A stretch of DNA of 64,000 nucleotides from Acetoanaerobium pronyense. Its GTDB lineage: Bacteria; Bacillota; Clostridia; Peptostreptococcales; Filifactoraceae. Below are positions 8,813-16,696 of this stretch, one piece after another; within the stretch, counting starts at the first letter, position 1; every line of letters starts with the position of its first letter. The stretch lies in assembly GCF_017874355.1 (NCBI RefSeq), contig NZ_JAGGLI010000001.1, forward strand, positions 1 to 64,000. Direction: 5' to 3'. The position numbers and the translations under genes are program-made. The notes beneath the pieces were generated by a model. The model had not been told where the DNA came from. It did no database searches and saw only the letters and a program-made list of their open reading frames with translations.

Positions 8813-8858
8813 AAATGGTATAATCTTTATTAATATTAATAAGGATTATACCATTTTT
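8813..8858 (+). terminator. Terminator after the metal importer
   Basis: A near-perfect inverted repeat (AAATGGTATAATC at 8813-8825 with GATTATACCATTT, plus further pairing of TTATTAATA/TATTAATAA) ends in a T run. It lies 45 bp after the lipoprotein gene and ahead of the HMA operon promoter. Confidence 0.8.
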
Positions 8859-8884
8859 TATATTGGTAATATATTTAAGGCTAG

Positions 8885-8913
8885 TTTACTTAAAAATAAC
8901 TTAGTTATATAAA
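8885..8913 (+). promoter_or_regulatory. Probable promoter of the HMA/P-ATPase operon
   Basis: TTTACT (8885-8890) and TATAAA (8908-8913) are separated by 17 bp. The start codon of the first gene follows 29 bp after the -10 box, with AAAGGAGGG between. No known metal-responsive operator was recognised. Confidence 0.5.
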
Positions 8914-8941
8914 ATAAATTTTAATAAAGGAGGGAATATAG

Positions 8942-9520
8942 ATGGGAATGCTGTCTAGTGTTTTATATGGAATGATAGCTTTTCAGGTAATAAACAAGCA
9001 AATTAGGAAGGCTAGTTCAAATGATTCTAAAAAAACATTGAGCTTCAATGGAAAACTTGATGTAAGACAAAATATAAACGGGAGATTGAGAATATACTCT
9101 GATTTTTTTAAAGTTGAGGAACAAAGTCATAATATAGCCATACAACTTTCGAAGGTTGATGGGATTGAAAATGTGGGATTCAACTCAACTATAGGGTCCA
9201 TGCTTATTATATATAATCCTGAAAAGATAAAAGGAGACCTTTTAATAAGCGCGATTATAAGGCTAACTGGAATAGACAATGAAATTAGTAATGATACATC
9301 TTTAATTTCAAAAGAGATAAGACTTGCTCATAATTCTTTAAACTATGGAATTTTAGAAAAAACAAAGGGTTTAGTTGATATAAATACAATGATACCCATA
9401 ATTTTTATCCTTTTAGCACTTAGAGAGTATATGCGTACCAAAAGTCTAGGAAGCCCAAAGCCTATTACACTTCTTTACTGGGCTTATAATACTTTGGGGC
9501 TTGGAAGGCCGGTGATCTAA
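8942..9520 (+). CDS. HMA-like domain protein with C-terminal membrane segment
   Basis: I recognise no named function for this 192-residue protein. Residues about 32-115 resemble a degenerate heavy-metal-associated (HMA) fold, with the core NINGRLRIYSD and later STIGSMLIIYNPEKIKGD. The Cys-x-x-Cys metal site of true HMA domains is absent. A hydrophobic stretch at about 148-160 (TMIPIIFILLALREYM) suggests membrane anchoring. The stop overlaps the next start (TAATG). The shared fold with the three following proteins suggests an accessory role in the P-ATPase system, which is inference. Confidence 0.7.
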   Translation: MGMLSSVLYGMIAFQVINKQIRKASSNDSKKTLSFNGKLDVRQNINGRLRIYSDFFKVEEQSHNIAIQLSKVDGIENVGFNSTIGSMLIIYNPEKIKGDLLISAIIRLTGIDNEISNDTSLISKEIRLAHNSLNYGILEKTKGLVDINTMIPIIFILLALREYMRTKSLGSPKPITLLYWAYNTLGLGRPVI

Positions 9521-9894
9521 TGATAGAAGTAATGCTTTTAAACACCCTATATAAGTTTCGTATTGTACATTCATTACCAGGAAGACTAAGACTTCATATT
9601 CCACTTATAAAAAATATACCGTCTAAATGGCATATAGATTCAAATTATTTTGATGCTGTAAAAAGGATAAAGGGAATAAGTAAAATAGAGGTCTGCTTTC
9701 TAACTGGCAATGCACTTATAATATATGATAAAACCTTAATAACAGAAAACGAGATATTAAAAAATCTAAAATCCATGGCAAAATTAGCTTTAAAAAATAG
9801 AGGAGAATTTGAAAACTACACTCCAGATAAGCAAACTGATGCTATAAATCATTTTATAGAACTTATGAAAGAAAATTTTGATTTTATAGAGTAG
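9520..9894 (+). CDS. Small HMA-like (HMA_2-type) cytoplasmic protein
   Basis: This 124-residue protein is little more than one degenerate HMA module. It opens with FRIVHSLPGRLRLHIPLI and ends the fold with LTGNALIIYDKTLITENEIL. His-Ser-Leu-Pro-Gly-Arg sits where a normal HMA domain has its metal-binding loop, and no CxxC is present. No membrane segment is seen. It overlaps the previous stop by one base and ends 12 bp before the ATPase gene. The module recurs at the N-terminus of the ATPase. Confidence 0.72.
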   Translation: MIEVMLLNTLYKFRIVHSLPGRLRLHIPLIKNIPSKWHIDSNYFDAVKRIKGISKIEVCFLTGNALIIYDKTLITENEILKNLKSMAKLALKNRGEFENYTPDKQTDAINHFIELMKENFDFIE

Positions 9895-9906
9895 GAGGCA
9901 AGGGTT

Positions 9907-12111
9907 ATGCTAAAAGTAAAAACAAAAGAAATGCCTCTAATGAAGGTGCAAGTTTCCCATAGCTTACCTGGAAGACTAAGGCTTAGATCTAAGGCTTTAT
10001 TTTATCTTGGGGAATTCCAAGAAGCACTTTTAAAATCTATGAACAAATGTACATCCTTTTATTCTGTAGAATATACTCCAATCACAGGAGGCATATTAAT
10101 TCACTATGACAAAGATACATTAAATGCAGAAGATGTAATAGATATAGTTGAGAGTCACATTGGCATATACTCACTTCATGCTTATTCAGCGGAGAGAGCT
10201 AAAAAAAATTCATTAACCGTAAATGAAAGAAGGCTTCAGGATGTATCAGTTGAAGATATGCTCAAAAGGGTTGTAATATCATCTGGAGCTTTGCTGATTT
10301 TGGGGATTAAAACACGAAACATTGCTTTTCAGGGAAGAAAAAACAAAACAGCTTCAATTATAAGTTTACTTCTCTCATTAGATATATTCAAAAGCGGTGT
10401 AAATTCTTTAGTTAAAACTAAAAGACCAAATGCTGATACCTTAACAGCTACTGCTATTATCACAGCTGTCCTTACAGGTAGAGGGGTATCAGCCTTAATC
10501 ACAATTTTACTTTCAGATATTGCGGAGTTAATGACTGCTTATACAATAAGCAACACTAGAAATGCAATAAAGGATATGCTTGATACCGGAGATAATAGTC
10601 ATTTTGTAGTTGGGGAAGATGGAAGGCTTTTACTCACGCCAGTTGAACATATCAAACCTGATGAAGTAGTAAGTATTCAAACTGGAGATAAGCTAAGCAT
10701 TGACGGAGTTGTCATCGAAGGAGAAGGATATATAGATCAGGCAGCAATTACAGGAGAATTTTATCCATCTCATGCAATCAAAGGTCAGCAAGTTTATGCT
10801 GGGACAATACTAAAATCAGGACAGATACGCATCAAGGTCAATAGAGTAGGAGATGAGACCACTGTTGCTAGAATCGTTCATATGGTTGAAGATGCAGCCA
10901 GCAAAAAAGCTCAAATCCAGACATATATGGACAAGTTTTCTGCTAGGCTTATTCCACTAAATTTTTTACTTGCAGGGACGATGTTTTTATTTACTAGAGA
11001 TATAAATAGAGCGCTAAGCATGATGATTATAGATTATTCCTGTGGAGTAAGGCTTTCAACTGCTACAGCCTTATCAGCCTCTATATATAATGCAGCGAGA
11101 AACGGAGTTTTAATCAAGGGGGGCAATTATATTGAAGCACTAGCTCAGGCAGACTCACTGGTTTTAGATAAAACTGGAACAATAACAGAGGGTAGACCAA
11201 AGGTGACAACGATTATTTGTGTAAAAGATATAAGTGAGCAAGTGGTTATTGAAATGGCTTCGGCAGCAGAGGAAGACTCCTCTCATCCAATTGCATATGC
11301 TATTTTGGAAAAAACAAAAAAATCTGGATATGAAATTCCAGTCCATGGTTTAATACAAACTGATGTAGGTCAAGGTGTTAATACAGTTGTAGAAGATAAA
11401 GGAATAGTAAGAGTTGGAAACAGAAGATATATGAAAGCAAATGGTATTGATATCACAGAGCTATATCAAGATATTAAGGTGATGGAGCAACTTGGAGAAG
11501 CAGTTGTATATGTTTCTCTTGAAGACAAGTTATTAGGAGTTATTGGAATCCATGATGCTTTAAAAGAAAATATGAAAAAAGCATTAAATAGACTCAGAAA
11601 TATGGGGTTTGATGATATAAGATTGCTTACAGGAGATATTTCTTTCCAAGCTGAGATAGTGGCTTCGAGAATGCATATGGACGATTATAAAGGTGAGTTA
11701 ATGCCTGAAGATAAAGCAAAAACTATATTAAATATGCAATCAAGTGGCTCTAAGGTAATGATGATTGGAGATGGAATAAATGATGCTCCAGCCCTAGCAT
11801 ATGCAGATGTAGGAATAGCTATGGGAAATACTAGAACTGATGTGGCAATAGAATCATCTAGTGTAACTATAACTAATGACGATCCTCTTTTGATACCTTC
11901 AACTATTAGACTTGCAAGATCAACTATGAGAACTATAAAAGAAAATTTTGCAATGGTTATAGGTATTAATTCTATAGGAATAGGTTTATCTGCATTTGGT
12001 ATAATCCCAGTTTTTTGGAGTTCTGTACTTCATAACTCTTCAACTATATTTGTGGTGCTAAATTCTGGAAGGCTCTTAATTAAGAACTTTGAAAGGAGGG
12101 AGCTTAATTGA
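9907..12111 (+). CDS. P1B-type metal ATPase with non-canonical metal motif
   Basis: This is a 734-residue heavy-metal-type P-ATPase. Residues 11-90 form an HMA-like module (SHSLPGRLRLR, no CxxC). Membrane helices follow at about 120-210, the actuator motif TGE at 282-284, the phosphorylated Asp421 in DKTGTITEG, an HP motif in SSHPIAYAI and the hinge GDGINDAPALAYAD. The intramembrane site reads DYSCGVRLSTATA with Cys379, in place of CPC and the ATP-TA loop, and the last helices carry LHNSSTIFVVLN. The metal is unknown. The Ser-Cys form recalls CtpC-like, Mn-associated members, but that is a weak analogy. RBS AGGAGG is 8 bp before ATG. Confidence 0.85.
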   Translation: MLKVKTKEMPLMKVQVSHSLPGRLRLRSKALFYLGEFQEALLKSMNKCTSFYSVEYTPITGGILIHYDKDTLNAEDVIDIVESHIGIYSLHAYSAERAKKNSLTVNERRLQDVSVEDMLKRVVISSGALLILGIKTRNIAFQGRKNKTASIISLLLSLDIFKSGVNSLVKTKRPNADTLTATAIITAVLTGRGVSALITILLSDIAELMTAYTISNTRNAIKDMLDTGDNSHFVVGEDGRLLLTPVEHIKPDEVVSIQTGDKLSIDGVVIEGEGYIDQAAITGEFYPSHAIKGQQVYAGTILKSGQIRIKVNRVGDETTVARIVHMVEDAASKKAQIQTYMDKFSARLIPLNFLLAGTMFLFTRDINRALSMMIIDYSCGVRLSTATALSASIYNAARNGVLIKGGNYIEALAQADSLVLDKTGTITEGRPKVTTIICVKDISEQVVIEMASAAEEDSSHPIAYAILEKTKKSGYEIPVHGLIQTDVGQGVNTVVEDKGIVRVGNRRYMKANGIDITELYQDIKVMEQLGEAVVYVSLEDKLLGVIGIHDALKENMKKALNRLRNMGFDDIRLLTGDISFQAEIVASRMHMDDYKGELMPEDKAKTILNMQSSGSKVMMIGDGINDAPALAYADVGIAMGNTRTDVAIESSSVTITNDDPLLIPSTIRLARSTMRTIKENFAMVIGINSIGIGLSAFGIIPVFWSSVLHNSSTIFVVLNSGRLLIKNFERRELN

Positions 12112-12989
12112 AAGAGTTAAGCGTAGTCATTTCACACAGAATTCCAGGACGTATTAGGCTTAGACTTCTTAAAGCTCCAAGAGATGCAAGCAAATTTATA
12201 AGTCAAGTTAGAAGACATGAAGGCGTAAATGAAATCACTTATACTCCAATTACAAAATCTCTCTTAATATATTATAACCCGTCTGTGGTTTCAAGCACGG
12301 AAATAATAGTTAGAGTGGGTATTGCTTTTTCTTTGGAATATGGCAATAATCCGGTTAACATTGTAAAAATTGAAAGAAGGCATAAGTTGACGCCTCTAGA
12401 TTACTATGCGGCTACATCTCTTTTAGTTGCTACTCTATCAAAATTGCTTAACTTTTATACTCCAGGTTCAGCTATGCAAAATAGTGGTAATGATGTAAAA
12501 CGAATACTATCATACAATGCAGGAATAAGTACGCTACTTTCAGTTTTAAATCATGCATGGAGAGAAGTAAAACGAGAAGGGATTTACGACCCAGAGGTCA
12601 TATCAGTAGTATACCTTTTTAATTCAATGGTTAAAGGGAATTTTCTGGGGGCAAGTTTGATTACATGGGGTGCTACATTTGGAAGACATCTAGCTCATCC
12701 TATTGAAGAGCATTGTCTACTTGAGGCGAATGAAGTAATTGATGATAAAAATAGACCTTATGTAGATGTGAGGGTAAGACCAATAAGTGATGAAGAGCTG
12801 GTACGAAATCCTATAAAGTTTTTTGTTGCAGGATTAAGCAGACTAGTTGGAACCACATCCAGTAAAGGGCATCAGACTATTTTTGAACAGGTTCAACAAA
12901 TGTCAAGAAAGCATGGCAATGTTTTAGAGGGAATTTCTCGAAAACCTATGCCTGTTTATATGAGGCTTGAGAGCCTTAAAGAAATTTAA
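12108..12989 (+). CDS. HMA module plus membrane region; P-ATPase-half-like protein
   Basis: This 293-residue protein begins with HMA module four (SHRIPGRIRLRLLK, ITKSLLIYYNPS). It then has hydrophobic stretches at about 98-116 and 150-190 whose spacing and composition resemble the N-terminal membrane half of the adjoining ATPase. There is no actuator, phosphorylation or nucleotide-binding domain. It could be a non-catalytic partner derived from a P-ATPase N-terminus; this is inference. The start is TTG 12108, set by GAAAGGAGGG at 12091-12100, and overlaps the ATPase stop by four bases. Confidence 0.7.
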   Translation: MKELSVVISHRIPGRIRLRLLKAPRDASKFISQVRRHEGVNEITYTPITKSLLIYYNPSVVSSTEIIVRVGIAFSLEYGNNPVNIVKIERRHKLTPLDYYAATSLLVATLSKLLNFYTPGSAMQNSGNDVKRILSYNAGISTLLSVLNHAWREVKREGIYDPEVISVVYLFNSMVKGNFLGASLITWGATFGRHLAHPIEEHCLLEANEVIDDKNRPYVDVRVRPISDEELVRNPIKFFVAGLSRLVGTTSSKGHQTIFEQVQQMSRKHGNVLEGISRKPMPVYMRLESLKEI

Positions 12990-13010
12990 TTTTAAAGAGG
13001 AGTGATTTTA

Positions 13011-13301
13011 ATGAATTATATGGGACTAGGATTAGGTAAAACAGGAATTACAAAGGCACATGTAACTGGATTTGTTGTAGGAGTTGGAGTGGCGGCAACT
13101 GGCTATTATGTATACATGAAAAATAAAGATAATATTGACGGATTTTTAGCTCAGCATGGAGTAGTTGTTCCAAAGGCAAAAGAACAGGATTTAGCCCAAC
13201 TTACCCTTGAAGAATTATTACTAAGAAAAGAACATATAGAAGATTTAATTGCTGAAAGAGAAATGGAAGCTGGAGAAGAAACTGTAGTATCAGAAGGCTA
13301 A
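13011..13301 (+). CDS. Small single-span membrane protein of the HMA operon
   Basis: This 96-residue protein has a glycine-rich membrane segment at about residues 16-32 (VTGFVVGVGVAATGYYVYM), a short linker, and a charged, probably helical tail (LTLEELLLRKEHIEDLIAERE). The frame opens at 13002, but AAAGAGGAG at about 12994-13002 fits ATG 13011. It is the last gene of the operon, before a strong terminator. I recognise no function. Its position suggests a small membrane partner or regulator of the ATPase complex. Confidence 0.7.
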   Translation: MNYMGLGLGKTGITKAHVTGFVVGVGVAATGYYVYMKNKDNIDGFLAQHGVVVPKAKEQDLAQLTLEELLLRKEHIEDLIAEREMEAGEETVVSEG

Positions 13302-13332
13302 ATATTTATTTTTTAAAAAATAATAGGTTTTT

Positions 13333-13380
13333 AAACAAAACACCTTGAGATTTATTATCCGAAGGTGTTTTGTTTATTTT
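13333..13380 (+). terminator. Terminator after the HMA operon
   Basis: A perfect 14-bp stem (AAACAAAACACCTT / AAGGTGTTTTGTTT) with a 15-base loop is followed by ATTTT. It lies 31 bp after the last gene of the operon. Confidence 0.85.
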
Positions 13381-13406
13381 GTAAGTATTTAAATTATTAA
13401 ATCAAG

Positions 13407-13435
13407 TTGCTATGTAGAAATTTTAACATTAAAAT
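13407..13435 (+). promoter_or_regulatory. Probable promoter of the NMT1-type importer
   Basis: TTGCTA (13407-13412), a 17-bp spacer and TAAAAT (13430-13435) precede the lipoprotein gene at 13471. No thiamine-pyrophosphate riboswitch or other known leader was recognised in the 130 bp between terminator and gene. Confidence 0.5.
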
Positions 13436-13470
13436 TAAATAGTTAACAAAGATAAACGAGGAGGAAGAAG

Positions 13471-14412
13471 ATGAAAAATAGTATTAAGGTAGTTGTACTA
13501 ATTATTGCAATGAGTATTTTTATGTTTTCAGGTTGTACAGTGGGGAATAATACAGAGGTAACTGAAAGTAAAACGGAAGAAGTATCAGCAGACATGAATC
13601 TTAAGATTGGTGTAATGCCTGCGGTAGATGCAGCTCCTATTTTTGTGGCACAGGAAAAAGGATATTTCGAGCAGCTAGGACTTGATTTAGAGGTTGAGTT
13701 ATTTACAAGTGGACAAGATAGACAAAGTGCTCTTCAAACAGGGCAAGTAGATGGAGCAATATCCGATATCATAGCTCTTTTAATGAATGTGCAGGGTGGA
13801 TTTGATATAAAGGGAACTATGCTTACTGATGGAATGTTTCCTATACTTGTTAGAGAAGGCTTTGAAGATAAAGAAAATATATCAATGGCTCTTATGGAGG
13901 TTAGCGTTACAAATTATTTGGCAGATGAATGGCTTTCTGAAAACCATGATATCGAAAAAATCTTTATAAATGAAATTCCAGCAAGACTTGAAATGATAAA
14001 AACAGGAAATGTTGATATGGGAGTTTTCCCTGAACCTGTCGCAACAATGGGCAGCCTAGATAGGCTTGAAAAGATAATCTATGAAAATAAAGATGGTTAC
14101 TGCCCAGATATTTTTGTATTTACAGAAAAAGCAATCAATGAAAAAGAAGGGGCTATAAAAGCTTTTCATGAAGGCTATAATATGGCGGTAAAGGATATAA
14201 ATGAAGATGACTCTCTGGCAAGAGAGCTTTTAATAAAAAAACTTAGTCTTATAGAAGATATAAAAGATATGATGGATCTTCCAGAGTATAAAATAGCTCA
14301 GCTTCCAAATGATGAATATGTTAGCCAAATAATAAACTGGATAGAAAAAGAGCTTGGAAAAGAAATATCTATAGAAGCTTCGGATATATTTGAAAGGAAG
14401 TTTATAAACTAA
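13471..14412 (+). CDS. NMT1/sulfonate-type ABC substrate-binding lipoprotein
   Basis: The signal ends in lipobox FSGC with Cys22. The mature part has the NMT1/SsuA fold signatures: KIGVMPAVDAAPIFVAQEKG near the start, SALQTGQVDGAISD for the ligand-gating region and INEIPARLEMIKTGNVDMG in the second lobe. Such proteins bind pyrimidine precursors, taurine, sulfonates or nitrate; the substrate here cannot be told. It overlaps the ATPase gene by one base and heads a three-gene importer. ATG 13471 follows GAGGAGGAAG. Confidence 0.82.
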   Translation: MKNSIKVVVLIIAMSIFMFSGCTVGNNTEVTESKTEEVSADMNLKIGVMPAVDAAPIFVAQEKGYFEQLGLDLEVELFTSGQDRQSALQTGQVDGAISDIIALLMNVQGGFDIKGTMLTDGMFPILVREGFEDKENISMALMEVSVTNYLADEWLSENHDIEKIFINEIPARLEMIKTGNVDMGVFPEPVATMGSLDRLEKIIYENKDGYCPDIFVFTEKAINEKEGAIKAFHEGYNMAVKDINEDDSLARELLIKKLSLIEDIKDMMDLPEYKIAQLPNDEYVSQIINWIEKELGKEISIEASDIFERKFIN

Positions 14413-15122
14413 TGATAAAATTAGAATCTCTTTCATTTTCATATGGAAAAGAAAAAGTACTTGATAATATAAACCTTGAAATAAAGGAAAATACCACTCT
14501 TGCCATAATTGGACCTTCAGGATGTGGAAAAACTACACTTTTATATATTATTGCAGGACTTATATCTCCTGAGAAAATTGAAAAAGGGAATCTATTTACA
14601 AGGGGAGAAATTGGAATTATATTTCAAAACTATGGTCTTTTTCCGTGGAAGAGCGTAGAGCAAAATATTATTCTTCCCCTTAAGGCAAAAGGCAAAGACA
14701 TTAAAATCTCAAAAGAGCTTTCAAACAATATACTAAAGAGACTGAATATATTTGAACTAAAGGATAAATTTCCTAAGGAAATAAGTGGTGGTCAGAAGCA
14801 AAGAGTTGCAATTGGAAGAACTTTAGCCCTTGAGCCTGATATTCTTCTGATGGATGAAATGTCTTCGGCTCTTGATGCTATGACAAAGGAAGATATACAA
14901 GATATTATAATGGAAATAGTTACAAAGGATAAGAAATCCTTGATTTTTGTAACTCATAATATAGAAGAGGCTGTTTTTTTAGGACAAAGAATAGTTGTGA
15001 TGAATAAAGGGAAAATTAGAAGTATTGTTGAAAACAGTTCTTTTGGAAAAAAAGATATAAGGAAGAGCAGGGAATTTTATGAAAACTGTATTAAAATAAG
15101 AGAAATACTGGAAGAAGGGTAG
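14412..15122 (+). CDS. NMT1/sulfonate-type ABC importer, ATP-binding protein
   Basis: A 236-residue ATPase of the SsuB/TauB/ThiZ type. Walker A is GPSGCGKT, the signature SGGQKQR, and the Q-loop is in IIFQNYGLFPWKSV, a classic stretch of this subgroup. Walker B reads LLMDEMSSALD: the usual Pro after Asp-Glu is Met, a mild oddity that leaves the catalytic Glu intact. It starts at the last base of the lipoprotein gene's stop (TAATG) and ends 4 bp before the permease, so the three genes are tightly coupled. Confidence 0.85.
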   Translation: MIKLESLSFSYGKEKVLDNINLEIKENTTLAIIGPSGCGKTTLLYIIAGLISPEKIEKGNLFTRGEIGIIFQNYGLFPWKSVEQNIILPLKAKGKDIKISKELSNNILKRLNIFELKDKFPKEISGGQKQRVAIGRTLALEPDILLMDEMSSALDAMTKEDIQDIIMEIVTKDKKSLIFVTHNIEEAVFLGQRIVVMNKGKIRSIVENSSFGKKDIRKSREFYENCIKIREILEEG

Positions 15123-15126
15123 AAGA

Positions 15127-15885
15127 ATGAACGAGTCTTTTAATATCCTTAAGACAAAGGGCATAAGTAAAATATATGGGGCTATTTTAATTTTAAGCAT
15201 TTGGCATATAGCAAGTATAATCATTGATTCAAATATTGTCCCATCTCCAGTATTGTCAATCCCTCACTTTATTAAAGCTATATTAGAAAAAGATTTGATT
15301 TTTCATATAATACATAGCCTAAAAAGAATAACTGTATCTATTGTGCTTTCGGTAGTAATTGGACTACCTCTTGGAATATTGATGGGAATGAGCAGAAAAT
15401 GGGAATATATACTAAGACCACTAATATATATAGGATATCCAATCCCCAAAATAGCATTTTTGCCAGTTATGATGATAATATTTGGACTTGGAGATAACTC
15501 TAAAATTGCTTTGATTTTTTCAATTATTATATTTCAAATCGTGATTGGTACAAGAGATGCTATAAAGGAAATTCCAAATGAAGTGCACTTGTCTGCAAAA
15601 TCACTTAATCTAAATCTAAAATTTAAAATAATACATATAATCATTCCAAGTATACTTCCAAAGCTACTAACAGCCCTTAGAATAAGTATAGGAATAAGTA
15701 TATCTGCTCTTTTCTTTGCGGAAAACTTTGCAACTTCTTATGGAATAGGATATTTTATAATGAATAGTTTTTTAATGGTAGATTATATGTCTATGTTTTC
15801 TGGAATTATTGCAATAAGCCTAATGGGTCTTTTGATTTTTAAAATCATTGACAAAATTGAAAAAAGATTATGTGGATGGTTATAA
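15127..15885 (+). CDS. NMT1/sulfonate-type ABC importer, permease
   Basis: This 252-residue integral membrane protein has about six helices and a binding-protein-dependent permease core. The EAA-type cytoplasmic loop is visible around EIPNEVHLSAKSLNLN, followed by LKFKIIHIIIPSILPKLLT. The N-terminal WHIASIIIDSNIVPSP is typical of SsuC/TauC-like permeases. It completes the importer. The next gene, cheX, is 110 bp away and probably separate. Confidence 0.85.
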   Translation: MNESFNILKTKGISKIYGAILILSIWHIASIIIDSNIVPSPVLSIPHFIKAILEKDLIFHIIHSLKRITVSIVLSVVIGLPLGILMGMSRKWEYILRPLIYIGYPIPKIAFLPVMMIIFGLGDNSKIALIFSIIIFQIVIGTRDAIKEIPNEVHLSAKSLNLNLKFKIIHIIIPSILPKLLTALRISIGISISALFFAENFATSYGIGYFIMNSFLMVDYMSMFSGIIAISLMGLLIFKIIDKIEKRLCGWL

Positions 15886-15948
15886 GGCATTTAAAGAAAA
15901 ACAGTAAATTGTACTCAAACTATTCTGTTTATATCCCTGTATTTATAG

Positions 15949-15954
15949 TATAAT
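15949..15954 (+). promoter_or_regulatory. Possible -10 box of cheX
   Basis: A consensus TATAAT lies 42 bp before the cheX start. The region 17 bp upstream (TGTTTA) is a poor -35 box, and no motility sigma-D-type promoter was recognised. Confidence 0.4.
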
Positions 15955-15995
15955 AGTTGTAGACTGACAAGTGATTTAAGGTGGGTGGAGTGAAA

Positions 15996-16454
15996 ATGGA
16001 TGCAAAAATGATAAACCCTTTTATAAAATCCGTTTTAGAAGTTATGCCACAGCTTGGCTTTTCAAGTGTTGAGAGAAAAGGAATTGCTCTTAACAATAGG
16101 CCTCTAAAGACTAGCGGTGTAGTTCTTATGCTCAATGTAGTTGGAGATGTAAAAGGAAATGTAGTTTACACCATAAATGAAATGGGAAGCAGAAAAATAG
16201 CATCCACTATGATGATGGGAATGCCCGTTGAAAGCTTGGATGATATGGCTAAGAGCGCCCTCTCGGAACTTTCCAATATGCTCACAGCAAACGGCAGCAT
16301 TAATTTTTCTAATGATGGGATTAATATAGATATTTCTGTTCCTACAATGATGTATGGAAGTGATATAGAGATTATGACTAGCAGTGAAAATATGATAAAT
16401 GTAGAATTTGACATAGACGGAATTAGATTTGATCTTTATGTGGCTTTAGACTAA
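15996..16454 (+). CDS. cheX: CheX-type CheY-phosphate phosphatase
   Basis: CheX proteins remove phosphate from CheY~P in chemotaxis. This 152-residue protein has the family's key ExxN signature, Glu91 and Asn94 in SALSELSNMLTANG, and the two-layer fold with a central Gly-rich strand. The frame opens with GTG 15981, but GGTGGAG at 15984-15990 fits ATG 15996. It stands alone, with its own terminator and no chemotaxis or flagellar neighbours. CheX-like proteins also act on other response regulators, so the partner is open. Confidence 0.82.
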   Translation: MDAKMINPFIKSVLEVMPQLGFSSVERKGIALNNRPLKTSGVVLMLNVVGDVKGNVVYTINEMGSRKIASTMMMGMPVESLDDMAKSALSELSNMLTANGSINFSNDGINIDISVPTMMYGSDIEIMTSSENMINVEFDIDGIRFDLYVALD

Positions 16455-16467
16455 AAAAATCAAACTC

Positions 16468-16509
16468 AAAACCCTTTACTAGTAAAATATCTGGTGAAGG
16501 GTTTTATTG
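16468..16509 (+). terminator. Terminator after cheX
   Basis: AAAACCCTT (16468-16476) pairs with AAGGGTTTT (16497-16505) around a 20-base loop, followed by ATT. It is a moderate intrinsic terminator just after the cheX stop. Confidence 0.7.
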
Positions 16510-16571
16510 TGAAAAAAATACTAAAGTTTAAATTAATTATTTTAAAAATTGAAAATTAGTATAAGAATCTC

Positions 16572-16600
16572 TTTATTTTTATATGAATTATCGTTATAAT
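16572..16600 (+). promoter_or_regulatory. Probable promoter of tdh-kbl
   Basis: TTTATT (16572-16577), a 17-bp spacer and a perfect TATAAT (16595-16600). The transcript would carry a leader of about 90 bases with short self-complementary words (for example CACAA-N-TTGTG at about 16656-16670). No known riboswitch was recognised in it. Confidence 0.6.
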
Positions 16601-16696
16601 AGGATTAATAGTACTCGAAAAAACGTTTATTCGTGAAAATTGTTTTTCAATTAAACACAAAAGTATTGTGTTAAAAACAACTTGGAGGTTGAAGAA

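Noticed and set aside
13302-13470. Thiamine-pyrophosphate riboswitch before the NMT1-type importer
   Set aside because: NMT1-type importers are sometimes under TPP control, but no THI-box sequence or its pairing could be found; only a terminator and a promoter are present.
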